Shown: positions 7,705-13,409 of the stretch, piece by piece
How positions within the stretch are numbered: position 1 is the stretch's first letter
Layout of the letters: every line of letters begins with the position of its first letter
DNA from: Pseudomonadota bacterium
GTDB lineage: Bacteria; Pseudomonadota; Gammaproteobacteria; Burkholderiales; Burkholderiaceae_C
Direction of reading: 5' to 3'
Length of the DNA: 30,492 nucleotides
Assembly (NCBI GenBank): GCA_023422975.1
Contig: JAFAGF010000206.1
Span: 1 to 30,492 of the forward strand
Position numbers and translations under genes: made by a program
Notes under the pieces: generated by a model
The model's input: the letters and a program-made list of their open reading frames with translations, nothing else
Told to the model about the DNA's origin: nothing
Database searches by the model: none

Positions 7705-7883
7705 GTTTCATCGTAGCGCTGAAGGGCTTCCCGAAAAAGCCCTTCAAAAAAGCTGCCACCACCAAGCAGCCACACGTACTCAAAGCGAAAACACCTTACG
7801 TGCTGGCCACTACAGAACTCTCACAATGCAGTAACACACCCCATGTGATGCGCATCCTGAAAGACGCAAAAAAGGAGTTCTCC

Positions 7884-8276
7884 ATGAGATATTTTCTCCC
7901 TGTCGCATTGGCTACCACGGTGATTGGGCTGTCCGCCTGTAGCAGCACTACACACCACACCGACACCCGCAGCCCCGGCACAGTCTTACAAGGCCGACTG
8001 GTTGGGCCACAGCAAATGACGCTGTACGTTTTTGACCACGACATCAGCGGCAGCGGTAAAAGCATGTGCAACGGCAATTGCGCCAGTAACTGGCCTCCAC
8101 TGCAAGCCCCCAGCACGGCCCAGTCCATCGGAGCATGGCACACGATCACGCGCGATGATGGCAGCAAGCAATGGTCCTACAAGGGCAAACCTCTGTACTA
8201 CTGGGCCAAAGACAGCAAACCTGGCGACACCACGGGCGATGGCGTTGGCAATGCCTGGCACGTTGCCAAACCTTAA
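7884..8276 (+). CDS. Small lipoprotein with secreted-repeat (Lipoprotein_15) domain
   Basis: A 130-aa exported lipoprotein. The N-terminus MRYFLPVALATTVIGLSAC is a type II signal peptide with lipobox LSAC and lipidated Cys19. The rest matches the secreted-repeat family (PF03640): LYVFDHDISGSGKSMCNGNCASNWPPL (about 51-77, with the typical Cys pair), then a second half WSYKGKPLYYWAKDSKPGDTTGDGVGNAWHV. Proteins of this family sit in the cell envelope and their function is not established. I start at ATG 7884 because AAAGGAG lies 6 nt upstream and gives a full signal peptide; the frame is open further upstream to 7545 but without signal or ribosome site. It is monocistronic and flanked by the duplicated tRNA-Pro blocks. 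Confidence 0.85.
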   Translation: MRYFLPVALATTVIGLSACSSTTHHTDTRSPGTVLQGRLVGPQQMTLYVFDHDISGSGKSMCNGNCASNWPPLQAPSTAQSIGAWHTITRDDGSKQWSYKGKPLYYWAKDSKPGDTTGDGVGNAWHVAKP

Positions 8277-8293
8277 ATGAAAATTTATTTTGA

Positions 8294-8310
8294 TAGCTAT
8301 CAGCGCTTAC
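8294..8310 (+). repeat. Short intergenic repeat arm, downstream of lipoprotein gene
   Basis: ATAGCTATCAGCGCTTA matches the element at 1410-1425 in 15 of the first 16 positions. It lies 18 bp past the lipoprotein stop, in an otherwise featureless AT-rich spacer (8277-8399). Confidence 0.5.
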
Positions 8311-8399
8311 TAGAACTGCGAAAAGCTGTCTTTGTATAAAGAATAATAAAGATATCTACATCAATGTGTGTAGCGTCAAAAACCAAAAGCACCAATGAC

Positions 8400-8429
8400 A
8401 AAAGGGCTAGATCTTTCGATCTAGCCCTT
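8400..8429 (-). terminator. Terminator of tRNA-Pro copy 2 (minus strand)
   Basis: The same 12-bp stem and GAAA loop as at 7409-7436 (arms 8402-8413 and 8418-8429), ending in TTTT on the minus strand. It terminates the infA/tRNA-Pro transcription unit. Confidence 0.8.
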
Positions 8430-8437
8430 CAATCTTT

Positions 8438-8514
8438 TGGTCGGAGCGGCGGGATTCGAACTCGCGACCCTCTGCTCCCAAAGCAGATGCGCTACCAGAC
8501 TGCGCTACGCTCCG
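8438..8514 (-). tRNA. tRNA-Pro (anticodon UGG), copy 2
   Basis: A 77-nt cloverleaf with encoded CCA. It differs from copy 1 by a single base in the D-arm region (CCAGACTGCG versus CCAGGCTGCG on the plus strand). It is 70 bp downstream of infA on the same strand and may be co-transcribed with it. Confidence 0.95.
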
Positions 8515-8583
8515 ACAAGACTCAAATTATAAGCAGAAATTGGAAGTCATTTTGGAAAATCCCAAAATTTCTGCAAATTGTTT

Positions 8584-8835
8584 TTAGCGCGATGCCGAAG
8601 GGGCTGGCCCACGGTTAGGCAAGTGACGGAAGGTAATGCGACCTTTGGTTAAGTCATAGGGAGACATCTCTAGAGAGACTTTGTCACCTGCCAAGATGCG
8701 AATGTGGTGCTTGCGCATCTTGCCGCCAGTGTATGCAATCAGCTGGTGACCGTTTTCCAGCGTCACGCGAAAGCGCGAGTCTGGCAACACTTCAGTCACA
8801 GAGCCTTGCATTTCAATCAATTCTTCTTTTGCCAT
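8584..8835 (-). CDS. infA: Translation initiation factor IF-1
   Basis: IF-1 binds the ribosomal A site during initiation with IF-2 and IF-3. The 83-aa protein is one S1/OB-fold domain, with the highly conserved [24 protein letters not shown] start, [17 protein letters not shown], and [10 protein letters not shown](T)FRH. It has a 12-residue C-terminal extension (RGPAPSASR end) compared with the 72-aa E. coli protein. This is typical, as far as I recall, of the second stand-alone infA copy of Burkholderiales, so another infA is expected in the ribosomal-protein cluster. I use ATG 8835; an in-frame TTG two codons upstream is less likely. Its leader contains an inverted repeat (8890-8897/8911-8918). 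Confidence 0.95.
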   Translation of the reverse strand: MAKEELIEMQGSVTEVLPDSRFRVTLENGHQLIAYTGGKMRKHHIRILAGDKVSLEMSPYDLTKGRITFRHLPNRGPAPSASR

Positions 8836-8889
8836 GTTCAATCAACTCTTAAAGGTAGGTATCTGTTTGCGGCGCCTTTGCTTCGAACC

Positions 8890-8918
8890 CATGTCTTTAT
8901 CACCCAGACCAAGACATG
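8890..8918. promoter_or_regulatory. 8-bp inverted repeat in the infA upstream region
   Basis: CATGTCTT (8890-8897) and AAGACATG (8911-8918) are exact inverse complements separated by 13 bp, 55-83 bp before the infA ATG. It could be a leader hairpin or a protein site. No partner is known to me. The rest of the 300-bp spacer (8836-9135) shows only a terminator. Confidence 0.3.
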
Positions 8919-8980
8919 TGTCGTAATGCACGACGGAGAAAGGTTGCGCACGGCGCAAACCGAACAGAGGGCCTCAACGG

Positions 8981-9004
8981 AAAAATGCAGCACAGTCAGC
9001 TGCA
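8981..9004 (-). terminator. Probable terminator of the HPP-CBS gene (minus strand)
   Basis: TGCAGC (8986-8991) and GCTGCA (8999-9004) form a 6-bp stem with a 7-nt loop, followed on the minus strand by TTTTT (8985-8981). It lies 130 bp past the HPP-CBS stop and ahead of infA, separating the two units. The stem is short. Confidence 0.5.
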
Positions 9005-9135
9005 AAAATAACCGTTAATTGTAGCCGCTAAGCCCAATTTCCTTCAGCAACCAGGAAACTTAGCTTGCGTACCACCCCAAAAAAAACTCTGCGCAGCTAA
9101 GCATTTTCTATTACTTCAACACTCCAATCCATCCA

Positions 9136-10320
9136 TCAATGCTTTTGCGGGCCACTAATTGCCACACTGAGGGCACGAATCAAGTCCGTCTGCGTCACGA
9201 TGCCTACCAATTTACGCTGCCCATCCACCACTGGCAGATGGTGACACCCTCCTGTGGAAAACAAGGGCACCAAATCCACCAGCAAGCAACTCGCCTCGAC
9301 CACTTGCGTATCGGCCTCCATCAGCGCCTCAACTTTGGTTTTTTGCGCACTACGCCCTGTAACCAGATGGCGAATACGCTGCGTAACCCCCTCCGACGCA
9401 TCCAACGTCGCTTGGCGAACAAAATCCGAAATACTCACAATCCCCACAACCACGCCTTCAGCATTCACCACTGGCAGTGCTTTGACGCGCTCTTGCTTCA
9501 TCAACGCCCACGCCTCTTTTTGCGGCACTCCTGGCTCCACAGCCAACACAGGTTGCGACATGATGTCCACACAGCGCAAATTTCCGAAGTTCCGATTGAA
9601 CGCGGATCGACCAGCAATGTGCAGCAATCCCTCCAAGTCTGCGCGGCTGACGTCCAGCACTTGGTTGTAATGCTTGAGTGCGGCGTCCAAGTCTTCAGGT
9701 GCAAAAACACCATTGCCATCTGCGCTGAAGCCGCGCTTCAAACTGTGCTGCGGGTGCGGGTAGCGCTTGCCTGTGAACGCGTTGTAAATCACCGCGCACA
9801 TCAGCAAAACCGCCACATTGAACAAAATAGGGAAAGCCACCAGAGCCACCCCATTGATATGCTCCAGCACCACATAAGCCGCAAATCCGGCCCCTGGCGG
9901 GTGCATGCAACGCAATGGCACCATCAGCATGACTGACAACCCAACGGCCACCGCACAAGCCAGCGCTGTATCCGCAATCAATGCCTGAACCGCCGCACCA
10001 ACCAATGCAGACAGCACTGTTCCAACCAGCACGGGCCATGGCTGCGCCATAGGGCTGGCCGGCATGCCAAATAAAAGCACTGCACTGGCCCCCAGTGAAG
10101 ACACCATCCACATGGCGCCGGCACCACCAGCCCACCACCGCGAAAGCATCCCCGTAACTAACAAGCCAAGCGCCACTCCAATAGCCATGCGCAAAGCTTC
10201 AGAGTAGCCGACACGCACCGAAGCAGGCAAAAAGTTACGCAGCCACAGACCCCAGCGGCTGAGCTGGGCACGACCAGCATCCAGCGTGCTAGCAGGAGAA
10301 TTTTTAAAGTGATCCACCAT
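9136..10320 (-). CDS. HPP-family integral membrane protein with tandem CBS domains
   Basis: The 394-aa protein joins an N-terminal HPP membrane domain (about 35-185, four or more hydrophobic helices) to two C-terminal CBS domains (about 250-310, containing VEPGVPQKEAWALMKQERVK...GIVSISD, and about 330-390, ending LVGIVTQTDLIRAL). The family-naming motif HPPGAG is at 140-145. HPP proteins are membrane proteins; some plant and cyanobacterial members are implicated in nitrite transport, but the role of this fusion is unknown. CBS pairs usually sense adenosine nucleotides. I prefer ATG 10320; the open frame runs 13 codons further to a TTG (10359) that could also be used. It is divergent from psd and followed by a terminator at 8981-9004. 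Confidence 0.85.
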   Translation of the reverse strand: MVDHFKNSPASTLDAGRAQLSRWGLWLRNFLPASVRVGYSEALRMAIGVALGLLVTGMLSRWWAGGAGAMWMVSSLGASAVLLFGMPASPMAQPWPVLVGTVLSALVGAAVQALIADTALACAVAVGLSVMLMVPLRCMHPPGAGFAAYVVLEHINGVALVAFPILFNVAVLLMCAVIYNAFTGKRYPHPQHSLKRGFSADGNGVFAPEDLDAALKHYNQVLDVSRADLEGLLHIAGRSAFNRNFGNLRCVDIMSQPVLAVEPGVPQKEAWALMKQERVKALPVVNAEGVVVGIVSISDFVRQATLDASEGVTQRIRHLVTGRSAQKTKVEALMEADTQVVEASCLLVDLVPLFSTGGCHHLPVVDGQRKLVGIVTQTDLIRALSVAISGPQKH

Positions 10321-10484
10321 AGTACCTAAAGCGTTCGACCGCGCCACGCGCCACAACAACGGACGGGCAGCACATGCAATCTTGCATTTTGCCGCTCATA
10401 CCACGCAGTCGGTGTCATACCTAGCTATAGCCTTGGACGCTACCGATAGAATCCACTCTTTTGTATTCATCTCCAACATTACCC

Positions 10485-11336
10485 GTGTCTGATCGCCTTT
10501 CGGTCCTGCCCCAGTACCTCCTACCCAAGCAAGCTCTCACGCAACTGATGGGACGCCTTGCCAACCTGCAAGCAGGATCCGCCACCACCTCCGTCATCAA
10601 GTGGTTCATCCAGCGCTACCAAGTGGATATGTCTGAGGCCGCCAACCCAGACCCTGCCGCTTACCCCAGCTTCAATGCGTTCTTTACAAGAGAGCTACGC
10701 CAGGGGGCTCGCCCCTTGGCGCAAGCCGACTGGATTTGCCCCGTGGATGGAGCCATCAGCCAACTGGGGCCCATTGAGGGCGCGCAAATTTTTCAAGCCA
10801 AGGGGCATCATTACTCTACGCAAGCCTTGGTGGGAGGTGATGCACAGCTGGCGGCAAAATTTCAGGACGGCAACTTCGCCACGATTTATCTCAGCCCGCG
10901 CGACTATCACCGCATTCACATGCCCTGCGCAGGCAAGCTACTGCGGATGATTCACGTCCCTGGCGAGCTATTTTCAGTAAACCCCACGACGGCACGGGGC
11001 GTACCTGGTTTGTTTGCACGCAACGAACGTGTGGTGTGTGTTTTCGAGGGCCCCTTTGGTCCCTTCGTCATGGTGCTGGTAGGTGCAACGATTGTCGGCA
11101 GCATGGCGACGGTGTGGCACGGCACTGTCAACCCACCTCGTCCTGGAAAAATCCGGGAGTGGGACTATGCACAAAAAGACATTCAGCTCACTCAAGGTGC
11201 AGAAATGGGCCGCTTCTTACTGGGTTCCACTATTGTATTGCTCACCCCAAAAAGTGACTTGCAGTTCAACACCAATTGGCAGGCCGCAACCCCTGTTCGC
11301 TTGGGCGAAATCATGGCCACGGAAACTGCTGCGTAA
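10485..11336 (+). CDS. psd: Phosphatidylserine decarboxylase proenzyme
   Basis: Psd decarboxylates phosphatidylserine to phosphatidylethanolamine at the inner membrane, using a pyruvoyl group made by self-cleavage. The cleavage/pyruvoyl site LGST is present (Gly247-Ser248). The catalytic triad partners appear as Asp88 (PVDGA) and His145 within SPRDYHRIHMP, and the family stretch VGATIVGSM is intact. At 283 aa it is a normal bacterial type I Psd; processing would give a ~27-kDa beta and a ~4-kDa alpha chain. I choose GTG 10485 because family members begin MSDRLxVLPQYLLPK; an in-frame TTG at 10461 is the longer alternative. Neither has a strong ribosome site. It is divergent from the HPP gene and followed by a terminator. 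Confidence 0.95.
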   Translation: MSDRLSVLPQYLLPKQALTQLMGRLANLQAGSATTSVIKWFIQRYQVDMSEAANPDPAAYPSFNAFFTRELRQGARPLAQADWICPVDGAISQLGPIEGAQIFQAKGHHYSTQALVGGDAQLAAKFQDGNFATIYLSPRDYHRIHMPCAGKLLRMIHVPGELFSVNPTTARGVPGLFARNERVVCVFEGPFGPFVMVLVGATIVGSMATVWHGTVNPPRPGKIREWDYAQKDIQLTQGAEMGRFLLGSTIVLLTPKSDLQFNTNWQAATPVRLGEIMATETAA

Positions 11337-11347
11337 AAAACACGAAG

Positions 11348-11375
11348 AAGAAGCCCCCATCCGGAGCTTCTTTTT
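11348..11375 (+). terminator. Intrinsic terminator after psd
   Basis: AAGAAGC (11348-11354) pairs with GCTTCTT (11366-11372), with extra C-G pairing inside, followed by a run of T to 11375, 12 bp past the psd stop. It lies between convergent psd and the 68-aa gene. Confidence 0.75.
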
Positions 11376-11399
11376 ATGCCATCTACTGAATGTGCGGTA

Positions 11400-11606
11400 T
11401 CAGAGATACCAGTTCAGGGCTTCTGGACGGCGTGTGGTGGTAAACCAAGTAGGCACCAGGCTCAGACGCTCTGGCTTGACAGGGTCTTCCTTGCCGACCA
11501 GATACACCATCATTTCACGTCGACGCAGAACCACATGACTGACAGTTTCTTGCCTGCTTCCAGCTATCACCTTGACGCCTGGTTTAAAAACGGGCATTTG
11601 AAACAT
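11400..11606 (-). CDS. Small conserved-looking hypothetical protein (68 aa)
   Basis: A minus-strand frame encodes MFQMPVFKPGVKVIAG, then a charged core (RQETVSHVVLRRREMMVYL) and a tail ending RPEALNWYL. The alternation of beta-type hydrophobics with basic residues (FKPGVKVIAG, ETVSHVVLRRREMMVYLVG, ERLSLVPTWF) suggests a small SH3-like beta barrel, cytosolic with no signal or membrane segment. I have a faint impression that Comamonadaceae carry such a protein, but cannot name a family. The start is uncertain: ATG 11606, ATG 11597, or a longer version from ATG 11666 with AAGG upstream. It is convergent with psd and divergent from the SBF transporter. Base use resembles the neighbours. Confidence 0.55.
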   Translation of the reverse strand: MFQMPVFKPGVKVIAGSRQETVSHVVLRRREMMVYLVGKEDPVKPERLSLVPTWFTTTRRPEALNWYL

Positions 11607-11713
11607 GCTGGATCGCTCATGGTGCACGTGAGCAGAATCAGGGGAACCGGGGCTAACTAGCAACATAAAGCATGCCTTCAAAGATACGAACAAACCTCAT
11701 ATCGGCCGCTCTT

Positions 11714-11737
11714 TGAAAAAATTAAGTAATTTTTTCA
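11714..11737. promoter_or_regulatory. 11-bp perfect inverted repeat upstream of the SBF transporter
   Basis: TGAAAAAATTA (11714-11724) and TAATTTTTTCA (11727-11737) are exact inverse complements with a 2-bp centre, 48 bp before the transporter ATG and 107 bp before the 68-aa gene. It could be an operator for a dimeric regulator serving the divergent pair. As RNA it is an A/U-only hairpin, so a terminator role is unlikely. Confidence 0.4.
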
Positions 11738-11785
11738 GGATCACCTCTTTAACTGCAGTCTGCGCTTTCACCCAATCAACACGTT

Positions 11786-12766
11786 ATGAGTACTTTGGCC
11801 CGCTTTCGTCCCGACAACTTTACTTTGGCGTTGGCTGGCACTGTTGTACTTGCCAGCCTGTTGCCTGCTTCAGGAAACTTTGCCCAGGTGCTAGAACAGG
11901 TGACCAGCGCAGTCATCATCGTGCTGTTTTTTTTGCATGGCAGCAAACTGTCACGGCAAGCCATTTTGGCGGGCATTGGCCATTGGCGTCTGCACCTGCT
12001 CGTCACAGCAACAACGTTCGCTTTTTTCCCTGTTTTAGGATGGCTGCTCAAGCCAACGCTGCAACTGCTGCTACCGCCAGAGCTTGTGCTTGGCGTACTG
12101 TTTCTATGCGCCCTGCCTGCCACCGTTCAGTCCGCTATCGCGCTCACAGGACTGGCGCGCGGCAACATTCCTGCAGCGGTTTGCAGCGCTTCCGGCTCCA
12201 CCTTAATGGGGATCGTTTTCACCCCCATCTTGGTAGGCATCTTGTTCTCACACTCCGCCAGCGCCGGCAACCCCTTGGATGCCATTGGCAAAATTGCGGC
12301 GCAATTGCTCCTGCCTTTTGTCGTAGGCCACCTGCTGCGCCCCTGGACTTCTGGTTTGCTGCAACGCGTAGGTAACAAAATAAAAATCGTGGACCAGGGG
12401 TCTATTTTGCTGGTGGTTTACTCTGCATTCAGTGGCGCTGTGGTTGCAGGTCTGTGGCAGCAGATGCCCTTCACTTCAATGCTGCTGCTCTTTGCGGTGT
12501 GCGCATTGATTTTGGCCTGCTCCATGGGGTGGTGCATCTGGGCCAGCCGTCGCTTTGGGTTTAGTACAGCCGATGAAGCGACCATTTTGTTTTGTGGCGC
12601 TCAGAAAAGTCTCGTGAGCGGCATTCCAATGGCAAAAGTTCTGTTCGCTGCCAGTGCAGTGGGCCCCATGGTCTTGCCAGTCATGCTGTTTCATCCAATG
12701 CAGCTCATGGTTTCTGCCGTCATTGCCGGGTACTACGGACGCAAAGCAGACAACCCAGCAATTTAG
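11786..12766 (+). CDS. SBF-like (bile acid:sodium symporter family) membrane transporter
   Basis: The 326-aa protein is almost entirely hydrophobic, with about ten helices. This is the pattern of the SBF-like CPA/BASS transporters (PF13593, YfeH type). Recognisable pieces are FFLHGSKLSRQAILAGIGHWRLH after helix 2, FLCALPATVQSAIALTGLARGN in the crossover region, and the late motif FCGAQKSLVSGIPMAKVLF (about 268-286), matching the core Na+-binding crossover of the fold. Substrate is unknown for this subfamily; organic anions or metabolites driven by Na+ are plausible. The ATG at 11786 has no obvious ribosome site. It is monocistronic and 157 bp before the comEA-like gene. A perfect inverted repeat lies just upstream. 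Confidence 0.85.
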   Translation: MSTLARFRPDNFTLALAGTVVLASLLPASGNFAQVLEQVTSAVIIVLFFLHGSKLSRQAILAGIGHWRLHLLVTATTFAFFPVLGWLLKPTLQLLLPPELVLGVLFLCALPATVQSAIALTGLARGNIPAAVCSASGSTLMGIVFTPILVGILFSHSASAGNPLDAIGKIAAQLLLPFVVGHLLRPWTSGLLQRVGNKIKIVDQGSILLVVYSAFSGAVVAGLWQQMPFTSMLLLFAVCALILACSMGWCIWASRRFGFSTADEATILFCGAQKSLVSGIPMAKVLFAASAVGPMVLPVMLFHPMQLMVSAVIAGYYGRKADNPAI

Positions 12767-12923
12767 CTCGGTTCAAGCGCGCTTTTTACACCTTCAGTCC
12801 ATTTCACGCCGCATGGCCAGAATTCCTTGCGCAAGCATTTCTGAAATTACACGACCTTCTTAACATGCCTATGCACTCCGGTGCATCAATCATCAACTCA
12901 AAACTTTTGGGGGAGATATCCGC

Positions 12924-13280
12924 ATGCTTAAAAAACTGATTACCCTTTGCCTTGCTTTCTACGCAGCTATTGCCATGGCCGCAGTCGATGTCAACAAAGC
13001 CAGCCATAGTGACTTGCAGGAGGTAAAAGGCATTGGTCCGGCCACAGCCACTCGCATCATGGATGCCCGCAAACAAGGCCCATTCAAAAATTGGGATGAT
13101 TTGATTGCACGCGTCAAAGGGATTGCTACAACATCGGCCACCAAGCTGTCGGACGAAGGCCTCACCGTCAATGGCCAAGCCTATAAACAAGCTGGCAAAC
13201 CAACTGCCAAACCCGCTAGCACCAACGAAAAAACCGTAAAACCCTCACAAACTGCAAGCAAAAAACAAGAGAAGAGCTGA
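12924..13280 (+). CDS. Secreted helix-hairpin-helix DNA-binding protein, ComEA-like
   Basis: The 118-aa protein starts with a Sec signal peptide (MLKKLITLCLAFYAAIAMA, cleaved near 19) and then a ComEA-type double helix-hairpin-helix: VDVNKASHSDLQEVKGIGPATATRIMDARKQGPFKNWDDLIARVKGI. The KGIGPATA and KGIATTSA turns are the DNA-backbone-contacting hairpins. A low-complexity Lys/Thr/Pro/Ser tail (about 90-118) follows. In competent bacteria ComEA in the periplasm binds and retracts incoming DNA; many proteobacteria have such short stand-alone versions without other com genes nearby, as here, so the role is inferred. A ribosome site GGGGGAG lies about 8 nt before ATG. A strong terminator follows. 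Confidence 0.85.
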   Translation: MLKKLITLCLAFYAAIAMAAVDVNKASHSDLQEVKGIGPATATRIMDARKQGPFKNWDDLIARVKGIATTSATKLSDEGLTVNGQAYKQAGKPTAKPASTNEKTVKPSQTASKKQEKS

Positions 13281-13299
13281 ATTTCTCCTTTATGCTTAC

Positions 13300-13326
13300 A
13301 AAACGCCCGCCAATGGCGGGCGTTTT
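13300..13326 (+). terminator. Intrinsic terminator after the comEA-like gene
   Basis: AAAACGCCCGCC (13300-13311) pairs with GGCGGGCGTTTT (13315-13326) around an AAT loop: a 12-bp, GC-rich perfect stem ending in T. It separates comEA from the Mrp operon. Confidence 0.9.
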
Positions 13327-13409
13327 CGTTGCTGAGCCACAAAGACCATCATTACCAGCTTTAGTTTTCATAGCATCCAAGAGACCATAGAACTATTGAA
13401 CCCACATTC

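Larger units (their letters stand above)
7407..8514 (-). repeat. Direct duplication of tRNA-Pro plus its terminator
   Basis: Blocks 7407-7520 and 8400-8514 are almost identical: terminator stem, short spacer (one T inserted) and tRNA with one base change. They lie about 994 bp apart and enclose the 26-aa ORF and the lipoprotein gene. Confidence 0.9.

Noticed and set aside
7545..7883. N-terminal extension of the lipoprotein frame
   Set aside because: The open frame continues upstream, but the extension lacks a ribosome site, overlaps the opposite-strand 26-aa ORF region and would bury the signal peptide.
11738..11755. GGATCACCTC, resembling the 3' end of 16S rRNA
   Set aside because: Only about ten bases match, with no further rRNA sequence on either side; chance similarity.
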